64,000 bases of DNA from Dromaius novaehollandiae (taxonomy: Eukaryota; Chordata; Aves; Casuariiformes; Dromaiidae). The translations under genes were made by a program, and so were the position numbers. The stretch spans positions 20,929,501-20,993,500 of the forward strand of contig NC_088111.1 of assembly GCF_036370855.1 (NCBI RefSeq), read 5' to 3'. The notes below the pieces were generated by a model, which searched no databases, was not told the DNA's origin, and saw only the letters and a list, made by a program, of their open reading frames with translations. Numbering within the stretch: position 1 is the stretch's first letter; every line of letters starts with the position of its first letter. Below are positions 26,901-39,300 of the stretch, piece after piece.

Positions 26901-28394
26901 ACTGAACAAGGCAGGAGATGCCTCCATCTTTCCTTTCCTTCCTGAAAGAAATATTCTCCAGGAAGATGCACTAAGCTTGCAGCACTTTCTTTGGAGAGGC
27001 TCTAGCTCTTCTGCAACACGGAATAACCTCAGCAAAAACCTTTGCCTTCCCCGCCCTGCCAGCCCCCTCTAACCGCACTGGAGAAGGCAGTCCAAGATAA
27101 CCACTGCTCCAGCGTGCCAGCACAACCAGGCTGCAGGTTCCCCAAGTCTGGGAAGCATTTAAATGATTTTTGTTAGCATCAAAACAGACCGGGGTTTTTG
27201 CTTTAGCAGAAGGGGAGAAGCTTATCCGTGCAGCTATCACGTTTTCAGAACTTCAGCTGAGAGAACCAACGTCAATTTTTTTTTTTAATGCATCAATCAA
27301 AACCACCTTTGGTATGGTGGGGCAAAGGCTGCAACAAAGGACAACATTCAGTTCCACATAAAAATGACAGTTCCGACTGAACAGTGCTACCTTTCGGAGC
27401 AGAAAAGAAGCTGCTAAGTCCCAAACTCCTCCAAACGCAGGAAGACCTCCAGGGACCGCACAGGAGTTCTCAGCACAGCATCAAAACTATTTCAGGCAAG
27501 CAAAGCAGACCGGCCACATCCCAGAGCACACCATCGGGGAAGCCCAGGTTTAAGAGGCACAAAGCCATACTTCTTAGTTGTAACTATTTCTAGGGTTACT
27601 CTCTAGCTAAAACATTTACAGTAAAGAAGGAAGACTAATAGTTTCCTCCCAACTTCACTGCTGTAATTGCCAGTTCAGAGCAAGAAAAAACACCTGCAGG
27701 GGAAAGACAGGACGGATCCGTGAACTCCTCGGGAGCACCACTATTTGCATCTCACTTCCGCCTAATACGCAGGGAAGATGAACTTGCCCTTGGGAGGCTG
27801 GCACGGCTTGGAGCAGGAGACAGAAACCATCCTTTTGCACAGCCTTTTCAGCAGGGCATACAAGCATCCACCTCACCCAAGCACCAGTCCCAGACAGTTT
27901 TCTCCTCCTCTTGGAAGCAGACCCACGTTTAAGCATCCTGCTGACTTCTAGCCTAAACGGATGAGTGTCCAGGACCCTCCTCCTCCTCCTCAGTCTTTTT
28001 TTTCTTGTTTTAAAAAGATGCATAACTTCTTGCCTGTCTTCAGTAGGAAACTTTCTAAAGAGCATATCTAGACACACTGTATTTTTAGAAAATATTTTTA
28101 GGTGATGCCACCTACAGAAGCACTTTCCTTATCCCCCATTCTCAGACAAACTCTGAGGAAGACCAGCTCTAGGTAAAAGAAAAAGGGGGGGAAAAAAAAT
28201 CTAAAGGGAAACCAGAGAGAAGAAAACGCTCCTCCGCACCGTGACAAACTATCGCGCCAGGAGGCAGAACTCCCTCCTCAGAAGCACACTGAGAAACGCA
28301 GCATACGCGAGGCGAGAGAAAGCAGCCTGCTCTCTGCAAACAGCGAGCACGGCGCTGCTGCCGCAGCCAACCTCACGTCTTCTGGGGAAGTCTC

Positions 28395-28405
28395 GGGGGG
28401 GGGGG
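28395..28405. repeat. G11 run
   Basis: An eleven-base G run lies in a purine-rich stretch just outside the CpG island. It is a simple homopolymer and its length may be unreliable. Confidence 0.8.
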
Positions 28406-28599
28406 AAGGAAAAAAGGAAAGAAAAAAGCCCTAGTGATAGCATTAACCTGCCAGATGAAGAAACCCCACTGTGCACAACACTGTAATTACTACGGGACTT
28501 GCTGAATACGCCGTTCGAAAGAGCACGTCGCCTCTAAAACCAACGAGACGAGGAAATCGTTCTTAAACACTAAAGACCTGGCAAGACCAAAACTGCTCA

Positions 28600-29420
28600 A
28601 GGGACCAACTTACAGCAGGGCACAGCACGGCTTCCGCACGGCAGCTCCACTCCGCTCGCCTTCCTCCTCTCCGCGCCCAGAGGATGGGCAAGGGAGCTTT
28701 TCAGGGCAGACTCTTTTCACGCAAAAGGGCCGAAATCGAGCAGCAAAACAGCATTACAAGAGCATGAAGTAATCCCACCCCTGCAGTTAGTGTTTGGCTA
28801 TCCAATTAGCTACTCCAAGTGTCAGAGGGGAAAAAAAAAAGTGCACTGCGAAGCCAGGAGCTGTTTTGCAAGCCGCAGAGCGAGCGGAGCGCACAGCCCG
28901 GGCTCCCCAAGCGACGGAGGAGGAGAAGGAAAGCGGTGCGGTGGGGGGAAGCGGGCGGGCGCCGGGCAGGGCTGCAGCCCCCGGGAGGGAAGAGGAGGAA
29001 AAGGGGGGGGGGGGGGGAAAGGGGGGCACGTCCCTTCCCATCCAAGCCCAGCTCACTTGCTCCGCCGCTCCGCAGGGGCTGCTGCCGCGGCACAGCGGAC
29101 TGCGCGGCGGGCCGAGCCCGAGGAGAAGGAGGAGGAGGAGGAAGCAGGGCTGCAGGAGCAGCTCCGATCTAGGGGCGGCTGCACCCGGTGAGCCTCCCTG
29201 CTCCAGGCAGCCGCAGAGCCCAGCCCGGTACCCTGGGCAAAGCCAGCAGCCGCCAAGCCAAGCGGGAGCAGCCGGCTCAGCCCCTCCGCGGGGAAGGGCT
29301 CCGGCCTGCCTTTGAGGGTGCAGCGAGCGGCATTAAGGTTCTGGCAGGGGCTGCGCTGAGCCCGTCTGTGCATCCTCTGAGGCTGCTACAACTGCAAGGC
29401 GAAGGCCCGCAACCCCACCT
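28600..29420 (-). promoter_or_regulatory. CpG island, candidate promoter and first exon of a leftward gene
   Basis: The stretch is strongly G+C-rich with many CpG dinucleotides, especially 28855-29310, against an AT-richer background on both sides. No TATA box is seen. On the minus strand there are two good donors: CTGCT|GTAAGT, with the exon ending at 28614, and GCAA|GTGAGC, with the exon ending at 29057. On the plus strand there is CCCG|GTGAGC, with the exon ending at 29187. The minus strand is favoured because a full GTAAGT donor lies at the island edge and the left 28 kb could be a first intron. No coding sequence of the gene is recognised in the window. A plus-strand or bidirectional, possibly non-coding, transcript is the alternative. 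Confidence 0.45.
29003..29026. repeat. G15-AAA-G6 tract inside the CpG island
   Basis: Fifteen G, three A and six G are read on the + strand. On a leftward transcript the tract would be a C-rich stretch in or just after the first exon. It is quadruplex-prone and likely hard to sequence, so the run length is uncertain. Confidence 0.85.
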
Positions 29421-32400
29421 CCCGCAGAGAAACACAGCCAGAAGCCTTCATCTCCCTCATGCACGGGCAAAGGGCATGCATGTGATCAGTTCCCGCGGCT
29501 CAGCTGACATGCGGTAACTTGCTGCTCCAGCAGAATTAATTTTCTGAAAACTACCCATGCTACTGCATGAATCGGTTTAACAAAACCAGTTTGAAGTTGC
29601 ATGTTAGTTTAAGATGTAGCAAACGTGCATAAAGCAGCAAAGCAACCTGAGCCTGCTGGCGTACACGTAATAGTGAAAAGTAAAGCACTTAGAGTACCCA
29701 TAGCTTGCACTGCAGTGATCTGACTTCTTAGGTGTCCTGGGAGCTCTGATGACCTTTGGGGGGGTGCACCGGCAGGGAGATGCGACCCACATGCACATTA
29801 AAGAGTGCTCGAGAGCTCTGCAGGCTCCCTACCTGTGGGGCAGGTTGCTGCGTGAAAACCCGCCTGTGCATTGCTTGACTTCAGTGGCTACACTTGTAAC
29901 CTCAAAGTCAGCTTTCTGTCTGCTGCAGCAGGATATCTGGGAAAAGAGAAAGGATCAGAAAGCTGGTGTTACTTTTAAATCATGCAAAAGTGCTATGCTG
30001 ATAAATACACAAAAGCTGGATTCTGTGGTCTGCATGCTGACAGAGAGGACATGCATCCCCAGCCATGCTGTTTTGTAAACGCAGTGTGAGATCTCACATG
30101 CCCTGTCATTTTGTTGAGTTGGGGAACCCTGACATCCTAAGAAAAGCCAGAGAATCAAAGAGCTGTGGTGCTTTTCTGTCACCACAAACTGCTCTTGGAG
30201 GACAGTTACTCTTCCCTTGTTTCTCCCACTCTCAGTCCCTGCTGGTCATTTCTCTTCCACTTCTACTTGCCTGTGGTTTCCCTGACCAGGCTGCTGGAGC
30301 TCATAACCATATGCTCACCAGCTGCAGCTTACAGCCACCAGCCCTCCCAGCTCTAGCTTCGCCCCACTGACTGGTACTTGAACTCAGCCTAAGGATTCAA
30401 CCCACCCACGACTTCACGTACGCACCCAGGAGCACCTGGCATGCTCCAAGTTACCAGGGCGGAAAAGGGGGCAGACAGCTCTAGCAGATTGGCGGTGGGG
30501 GAGCGCTTTTGTGCACCTCTGTGCCCCGAGGTGCTGCTGTGTGTTGTGTCCTTCTCGCGTGCCAGGGCCACTTGCAGCGGGTTCATCAGCTGCCTCAATC
30601 AGCAGGACGCCATCATCGCTGCTTCCCCACAGTTCAGTGGTGCAGCGCCGTATTGCCAAATGACGGCAAGCTGAAGCTTGCTCTTGGTTGCTGTTGGATG
30701 AGTCCATATCAACCTGTGGTGATGTAAATGAAAGTAGACTCAGACCCTCTTTATATAGCCTCTTCATCCAGTCTAAAGATTGGCTCTAACCGGTTGTTGC
30801 TCTCCGTCCCCTGCAGAGGATCAGCGGCAGCGGAGACAGGATTATCTCAGTGTGACTCCCGTGCTGACCAGCTACATGGGCCCTACAGGACGTGTCTGAA
30901 AAAGTGGCGATAAATCCAGACAGGGAACTGGCAATGTCATATTATTCTAGTATTCTAGGCACCCACCTGCCATGTCACAGGGAAAAGTTAGGAAAAAAAT
31001 GAGTTTAAGTTCAAAAACATTTTAAGAACACTCAAACAGCAACAATTTGTGTAAGCGGTCTTTGCTGCCAGCCTGGAAAGTTTATGCTTCTGCCTTTCAT
31101 TGGCAATGCCTCTAACATCAGGCTTGGACGTTTGCAACCCACCAGTTGGGCTGCCCAGAAGCTCTCAGAAAGAGACATGCTTATGTGCAGCCTAAAGAGC
31201 CTCCTGCAAAACCCTGCATTATCACTAACCTTTGGACTTGGAGTAGCAGGGCCTCATCAGACCTTCTCCAAACCAGCGTCATACTCAGCCTTCTGATTTG
31301 GCAAAACGCAAGCACACATAGCAAAGCTTATGAGTCAGTAGGGGGAAAAAATACTCTGGGACCACAAAGGAGATACTGCAGAGAAAATGTCTGCTGAGAA
31401 ATGCAGATACATTTTTCTTGGTATGATAAACAGAAAATAAAACATGATAGGCCCATGTCTGGCAGCGGAACTGTGGTGTGAGCTGAGCTCCCAAGCCAAA
31501 AGGCTTGAGGCATGCTCTGAATATGGAAGGAAAAATATTTTCCCTTCTTGACCAAGAGCACCCTGGATGCAAAGTGTCAGAGCCAGATGAGGGCTTTTGG
31601 GGTAGAAACATCTCCTCACAAGGACTCTGGCTGAGCAGCAGCACTACAAACAGCTGTCTGAGCCTGCAAATGCAGCACTGAGTGCAGGTCCTGACCCACG
31701 GAAGCATCTACACAGGTACTGGACTTTCAGCATATGCTTAATATTCATGGGGGGTCTGTAATGCTTTCTGAGCCCTGGCTGGTTACACTTCAAAGCACTT
31801 CTTGGGATATATTACTGCCCATTTACAGGGGAATAAATTGCAGGTACGGCTCCACTCTGCACTGACTTCGGTAACAAGCTTCCCCAAGCTTTTATGCAGC
31901 TGTACTTGCAACCCTTATGCTTAGAGACGCCTGTTCTCTGGCATGTCCATGTCGTCTCATTTCCGCTAACCAATGAAACAAGCTGAGTGGTCTCAGGTTA
32001 GTCCCCTGCACACATGTATCCATGATTCAGCTCCATGTAGCTGCCACAGAGTTAAGGAAGCTACGAGCGGAATAGCAACGAGGCACCACTGCCCAGCCCG
32101 GTGGTCTGAAAGCGGGATGTTCTGTCTCTTCTCCATGCAGGACAAAAGGGCTCTTAAACTCTCTTCAGGCAGTTCTAAATCAGCCGTGAAACAGTGGGTT
32201 ACCAAAAAAATAAGCTGTAATTACCACCAAAAGTCTTTCACTTCCCAGTCCCCTATAAGCTCATAAAGAACAATTATTCTATGGGGGAAGGGCAGCCTCA
32301 CGGACAACAGTTTTCCAGTGTGTTGCTTGTTAAGGATTGAGACACCAACTATACATTAAATCATCGGACTGTGTCTGAACAACAAATAACAACACTAATT

Positions 32401-35400
32401 GAAACACTGACATTTTGCATCCAGTGGGCTTTCCAGTGGTGAGAGTTAAGAGACATGTTACAGCCATGTCAGAGAATTTTGCGCTGGGGCTGTTTGTGCT
32501 AGAGATAAATGTAGGCTCAGATAAACACAGGATTTCAGTCTCCACAACTATTAAGCCAGAGACTTTCAGCATCCTTCCATCCATTACAAAGATAATCGTC
32601 CGATTCATTTCTCCCTGTCAGATTAGAATTTGGTCCCATTCTGACCAAGAAGATGCTATTTGTGGTGCTTAGCCCCCAGCACTGAGTCACCTCCTCATCC
32701 AGGGAAAGAGCCAGCAGACGTGAGCCTCAAAGTCAGTGCATTCTCAGCTTCTCAACTTCCTCTTTGGGCTCCTTTCCCAAGTGAGTTTGCCAGCGTGGAT
32801 CACAGCAGCTGGCACTGACACACAGTGCCACAGAGCAGCAGTGGGCTCGAGAAACCACCTCCGTGACCGCAGCCATCAGTGGCAGTCCCACCCAACCCTT
32901 AGCAGGGTTGTAGAGCGTCTCCTCTCAACCCTGAGTCATGACTGTAAGCCCCTAGAAGATCACAGTCATCAATGTCATCCAAGAAAACTTCTTCCTAGAG
33001 TTATTTATATCCCTGTGTCTTAAGCACATTCTCAGCTTTTTTTTGGCGTGCACTGTCCTTGATTTTAAAGGATGGTCTGATTTCCCTTGTACCTGTTTGA
33101 AGTTAGGAAGGTGATTTCACACTAAAAGGCAGCTTAACCAGGAGCATTTTGCCTGGCGTGAAAGGAACGCCAACCCGATTGTGTATCTAAGCTCCAAAAA
33201 AACTTAGTGCATATAAACTCCTATTTAACCTACTTCAAACACAGGTACTAGTCTAAGGATTCAGATGAGATAATGACAAAAACTCATCCCATTTGATACA
33301 CCCACATCACTTCTGGAGACGGCTGCTGGGCCATCTCTTCTGCTCATCACTGTCTGCACCTTCATTACAAGGCCTCCCTTGTATAAACTGGCTGTATATG
33401 GTTTGAGACCTAGCTACAAAATCCTTGCCTTATCCCTTCTCTTACTGTCAAGGCTTCCTGCTCCAGGACTTCATGCATAACTGACAAGCACAGTTTGCAA
33501 TGAAGATGACTCCTAATGAGCTGACACAGGCTGCAGTAATGAATGGTGCTTGTTTTATGAAGTGCTGATCAAAGAGCTGGCATGTTGTACCTTGAGGATG
33601 TGCCTTCTGGTTTGAGAGTGTAATTAACAACAATTTCTAAAAATAATCAATTTCAAGTTGATGAAAAGTGCCAGGTCTGACTACTCATGAGTGTTAACCT
33701 ATCTCCTAATTTGCAGCACAGATACAGCATAAAGCCAACACAGTGCCCCTGCTTAGACCACCCTCCCAAGCGGGAAAAGTCCCAGATTCAGTCGCTGCTG
33801 GCAGCCTGCAGCTGGCTGCCCAAGCAAGGCTGGCAGGTGGGCTTGCAGGGCTGTGGGCGTACCCGCTGTGGGCTTGCAGAGCTATGAGCCTGCCCCAGGC
33901 GAGCTATGGGCCTCCGATGAGTTTTTCCTCTGCAGTGGAACCTAATTCATGGTTCTCCTGCTGGCAAGCATCATCCCAGTCTTGACCCAGCTCCTAGGAA
34001 AGGTCTGGCATACGGGGAGGGGAGGACTCCTGTCAACAGCAGCAAGGTGCAAAGAATGTTCCTAGAAAGGGGGCAGTTCTGATAACGGTTTGGGAGACTT
34101 CTGTCTCAGAGGCCAGTTCCAAGAGCAAAGAGACAGAAAAAGCTGTCAAGGGCTGCAGCATGTGGTGGGAAGAAGTGTAAAAGCTACTATTTTTACAGCT
34201 GAGCAAGTGAGTTTTCTTATGATAAGCAAGGAAGTATCACTTACCTGTGAACATTTCTTGGTGGGCCACTTCGTTTATGCAGATACTGTGGGACCCAGGA
34301 ATACCTGATGGTGTCCCAGTTCTGTGGCAAGGAAAGATGGGGAATGCACCAGCCTCCCCTGGTCCATATTGTGGAAGCAGTAGAAAGCTTTTTTATGAGG
34401 CTGTACTCCCCAGGAAGCTGCACAGCAAAAATAAGCTCAGAAAGAAAGCAGTGGCCTGTGCCAACCCAGGGACAGGACAGACACCTCTGACCTTAGACCT
34501 TCCCCAGGACCCCAAATCCAACAGGCTCGATCTTAATCTCTCCTTCCAAGTCTCCCACCTTGATGTGAGCCCCCCTACTGATAACTCTTCAGGCATGTTA
34601 GGACCAGTATGAGCAAACAGATCCCAAAACCGGCTGTGCTAAGAGCTTCTGAGTACGCGACTGATACTTTCCATACCTTGCAGAGAGAGGGCAGCTTCTA
34701 GAGAAAATAACAGGCCCCTGAATGAAATGCTCCACTCTCCTGTCCTTCTTCCACAGGAGAAGAGCCATAGCTTTGGGCTGGTTTCCTTTGGTACTTCGGC
34801 TCCTGTTACAGCTGACTTCATCTGAAATAGTGAAAAAAAAACATGAGAAGAGGCACCATGAAAAGAGGAACCATGAAAAGAGAGTTCCCAGCTTCCATTA
34901 CTTCTCATCTAATCCTTCCACACTCTGCTCCAGTCTAGCAGGAGATCTCAGACTTCTCCCACCTGATTTGTCAAGGAAAGATCTTCCAAGACAAACCACA
35001 TCTTCACAGATTATGTCCCTTATCCAGGACATTTGAACTTGAATGGAGGGCCATCTCCACTCAATTACTCCCTGTTGTCAGGCCTACACTGCTTTGTCAG
35101 CTCAGCCTAGACATAAAAAGATAACACTGAAAACAGACTTAGTAAAGTACAGGCTGATTTACTGAGGGCAGACGAGACTCAGAGGCCTTCTCAGCCAGCC
35201 CATTAGCAGTTCTGCAGTAATGTCTGTGCTCCCCCCGCACAGGAGCAGCCACATGGCTGGACCAGACCCCTTCCCCATTCATAGCAAGGCTAGGTTCAGC
35301 CTCAGCATAGATAAATACCAAATTCACAGGGAATTCACTTCGTGTTTTCACAGCCGGGTGTGATACAGATCTGGTGATGCTTGCTGGAATGATGTGTCTG

Positions 35401-35562
35401 ATTCAATATGATCAAAACAAAAAATATTCAACACTCTGGAAGACTTTAGCAAAGGTGCTAAAGTGATCTTAAGTGATCCTACTTTTAAAAGCTATAGCTG
35501 CTGATTATGAGGTAGCACCTCTGCTAGCTCTGAATCAGTACTGCTTTTACTGATGACTCTAG
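29421..35562. other. non-coding DNA, no gene recognised
   Basis: No exon, RNA gene or transposon is recognised. The best open frames here (about 30.4-30.8, 31.3-31.7 and 34.2-34.6 kb) are compositionally unremarkable and have overlapping frames on the other strand. A short 15-base tandem repeat lies at 34842-34886. Confidence 0.45.
34842..34886. repeat. three tandem copies of a 15-base unit
   Basis: The units are CATGAGAAGAGGCAC, CATGAAAAGAGGAAC and CATGAAAAGAGAGTT, read directly and head to tail. It is a short purine-rich minisatellite-like array with no obvious function. Confidence 0.8.
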
Positions 35563-36308
35563 GTGCCTTCAGTAGAGATACTAAAGGATTGTGAAGCTGT
35601 TCAAGAGATGCTTACAGAGAAGCAGATGACACAGTATGAAAACAATGACCCTTCCAAAATGTTCCAGGTGCCCACCACTAATATTTTTTCCAGAGATGAA
35701 GCCTTTAAAATGATGACACAAGAAAAGAATTTACATTCCCTTGCCGTCCAAAAACAGCAGATGGGAATTTTGGGAATAAATCTGTGAGAGCTGGAGCTGT
35801 CTGATACTGCTGACCTTGCTGACATAGATGAGAAGTGGAAGGTTATTCTAGTGCAGATATCCTCAGTGAATGCAAGGATGCATTTACAACTGATGTGTGA
35901 GTGAGAAACTGAAAGCAAGATACAAGCAGAAATCAGAAGTCCTTCCAGAGATGATCTGCATGTGTCTACACATATGGAACAGTTCAAAATAGCTTTGTAT
36001 GAAAGATCAGCCTTAGCCAAAGAAACTCAGAGACATGAAAAATGGATAGCTGAATTTGGAAGCTTTCCTAGACAACAGGGCCTTGAAAAACCTGTGTTAA
36101 GTCTTAAATCAAGCTCAAGAGTAATAAAGAGGAGATTTCTAGTGCATGGAGAAGTACAGTAATCCTTGAATTTCAGAACAGGAAGATGAAACTGATAAAG
36201 GAAATCAAGAGACTTGATTCTGAGCTTAATTGCTGCCCACTAGGAAAGGGATGGAGCTCATCAAATTCACTTACCTATACAATAAATGACGTGACTGCCT
36301 GGAGCTGA
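35563..36308 (+). pseudogene. broken coiled-coil protein fragment, parent unknown
   Basis: One frame reads like real charged, helix-forming protein (for example DEKWKVILVQISSVNARM and TQRHEKWIAEFGSF) across about 200 codons. It is broken by TGA at 35785-35787, TGA at 35902-35904 and TAA at 36160-36162. Similar coiled-coil coding (RKMKLIKEIKRLDSELN) resumes in another frame from about 36174 and stops with TGA at 36306-36308, so there is also a frameshift. No introns are needed to read through, which suits a retrocopy. However, an acceptor-like CTCTAG sits directly before 35563, so a decayed genomic exon cluster is possible. The heptad-like, Glu/Lys/Gln-rich composition recalls spectrin-repeat or other long coiled-coil proteins. 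I cannot name the parent gene. Confidence 0.6.
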
Positions 36309-39300
36309 GAGGTCTTTCGAGTGAGACCAGCAGAAAGATGAAGCTGACATTAATCTGATCTTAATCTGATCTGATTAATCAAATCTTAATCTGGCAGTGA
36401 TGACTGTAAAAACTGAGATACCTTCTTTCACCTGCTGCAGGCCTTTCTACCGCTAGTATTCACATATAGCCTGTCATAAATAGTTTTGCATAGGAGACTT
36501 TGTGAGGCGTAGAAGACTTTGTAAGACAGTGTCAAATGCTCTAAATATATAAAATCTAAAAATCTAAATATATCTAACTATATCTAAATATACCACAACA
36601 TCTATGAATCTAAGAGTCTAACTACATTACCGCAACCCCTCCTAGCATCAGTCACTACACCACGGCCTCAGAACCGGCATTTCTTTCCTCCTCTAGTTCA
36701 TAATTAATTCTTAGGTAAAGAGGAAAAGTAATTAAAGCAGCAATTACAAAAAGCAATTCATAAAGCCATGGCTTATTGTCCTTACTTCGCTACCAGAATA
36801 GCCTAGTGGACTCTGATGGTGTGGACCCCAGTTTACACGGCTGTATGAGTGTTTGGAGGCTCTTCTTTCTCAGAATATGTTCTATTTCAGTAAGCGCTGA
36901 AGTAGATTTATTTGTACAATAATTGCCAAGTCTCTCTCCTTGTGTACTCAGCATTACATTGATTTCCAAACCTTTGGACTTTTGCCAGTTTTAATCTTCT
37001 GCATTACAGGAGCGGGGACCAGCCCCAACCAAGAGCACCTGCTATCGCACTAGGTGCTGCAAACTGCGTAAAGAGAGACAGACACTGCCCCTTTCCGCAG
37101 TCAGCCCAACGGCTGGGCAACACCACCCCAGGCAAAGAGACCTGCTACAGCAAAGGGGCCCAGCAGCAGCCGGTCCGAGCAGCTGCTGGCTCTGGGCAGA
37201 GAAGGGTAACGGAGCCATAGTCAGCTCTTCCCCTACGCACTCCACAGCCCGGTCCCCGCAGGGCTGGCAGGGGCAGCAGGGTGATGGGAAGTTTGGGCAG
37301 AGCTCAGCTGTACTCTCCTCTGTCCCCCATATGGGCGCTTCCCGAGCCGGTGTGGCAAAACAATCCTCGCAGTCCTGGCTAAAAGCATCCTGAGATGGGA
37401 AAAGACAGACCCTGTTGCAGTTAACGGGGAAGGTTTGATGTTCCTTTTTTAACTGGATGGAAGACATTTGGGAATAAACTTAAATGTTTTGGACGGAGAA
37501 GCCTTGCCTCTGTGTCTCTGAGGTACATATGCCCCATGTTTGAACTTCCTCTAATAGCAAAGAGTCAGCAGGGGTTTTAGCCTTTATCCATCAGTATTAC
37601 AGCAGCAGATGAGAAAATAAATTTGTTTTACGCTTTGCCAGCAACTCTGAAAGAAATAGGAAAAGGTTTGCCTTTGGCCCTTGCTCCGCTCCCTCTCTGT
37701 GGTCACCAACTCAGCCATGGTCAGAGCTGAGCCCACCTGCGTCAGAGTCTCAGGGTCACATCCAGATGAAAGCAGCAGTGCGGCTGACTTACCCACGGGC
37801 CCTAGCCGTTGCGTTACCATTCAAGCTTCGTGAACATACGACCAACACCACAGGCCAAAGGCTGCTCCCTGCTTACTCCGTGACAGACAGTTCATAAGCT
37901 GTATGGGTCACATCAAGCCCACTACCTTGTTTCTACCTACAGCAAATAGCAGAAGCACAGGAAATGGTATACAACCAGGTAAGATATAGTGTTTTTTCCC
38001 CGGCATACCTCTCCCCTGCAAACTGTGGATCAGGGACGTCCTGACCTAGGAGTCAGATCTCTGCATTTAATTTTCTCTAACGGCTTTCTTTTTAACCCAT
38101 GCAGCCTTCAGCATCCACAGCCTCCTGTGGCAATGGGCCAGAAGCTCACCAGGGAGCTGCACTTCCCAAGAAATTCACTACTGGTATGCATATACCCAGA
38201 GCATCAGGTGGTCATGCCAATCTCACAGTCATGCTCTCCAGCAGGACTGTTTAAGGCTTTCCAACAGAGGAATAAGCACTGGGTGAAGAAGAGGTTCCCT
38301 GTGAGGGAGATCTGTCTGCCAGGGCCCTTCCACACCACGGCTGCAGCGTCTCTCTCCTTTCCAAGTGGCAGTGCTCATACAGGAGGGCTGGGATTGTGTC
38401 TGGAGTCTCTCTCGTGCCATCGGAAGCGAAGCAGCCCAGAGACAGTGTGGTTCGGTAGGGGCAGGTGACCATGGCATTTGCAAGAACCCCCTGATGAATT
38501 ACTGCAGGTGTTTCAGAAGCCTGTCTGAGACTCTGCTGGGCCCCAGCACGTGAGTCCACAGCAGATGCCCTGATTCATGGGTGGGTGCTCTGTATCTCAG
38601 AGGAACCTCCATCTCCTCCTTTTCACAAGAACCCATGCTGTGAGAAGGTCAGGTAAAAAACAAGGCACCTTCAGATTTCCATTTGGCTGCATTTCCCTAG
38701 ACTATAAATCGGGTAGCGAGAAGCCTCATGCCATAAATACCTTACTGAGTCAGGAACTGCCTACAAACAACTGGACAAGAACCTTTCATCATCTGAAGGC
38801 TCTGAGGGACATTGCCTTCATTTCACGTGAACCAAGACCTCAGCTTCGGCTTAGGATTTTGAAGACCTGCTGATGTGATCTTCCTTAACACACTCACTCC
38901 CCAGACAGGGGATTAATCCACTACCTTCCCCTGTGGCATACAAAGAACCCCTCCCGTTTTATGGGGACATGCATGAGTTGAAGTGCATAGTTTTCTACTG
39001 GGACAAGGGAGGAAAGACCTTTTTGCTACTGCAGCATGTCAGATAGCCCATTCGCAGACTGATACAGCCCACAGGCAGGACACTCCTGCGGCACAGTGTT
39101 CACAGGGGCTGTGTGATGAAGAGCTACAGATGTTTTCTAAACACCCTGGCCAAATCTCCAGATTTCTAGATTTCACTGTCCCCAAGTTTCACCTCACAGC
39201 ACAGATCTCCTTGCTGAAACACCCTTCTGCCTCCAAACCACAGTGCCTCACTTCCTTCCACCCACATGGCCAAACAGGATCTCCTGAGAGTCATACCGGA

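Larger units (their letters stand above)
19836..28599. other. non-coding DNA, no gene recognised
   Basis: No gene can be supported. The segment at 25.0-26.6 kb is GC-rich and stop-poor, so it carries open frames of 160-211 codons in several frames at once. They have no recognisable domain and no consistent splice structure. A T13-G10-A-G9 tract lies at 23878-23910 and a G11 run at 28395-28405. If the CpG island at 28.6-29.4 kb drives a minus-strand gene, this is its first intron. Confidence 0.5.

Noticed and set aside
30414..30767. 117-codon minus-strand frame, considered as a transposon remnant
   Set aside because: No transposase, reverse transcriptase or other motif could be recognised.
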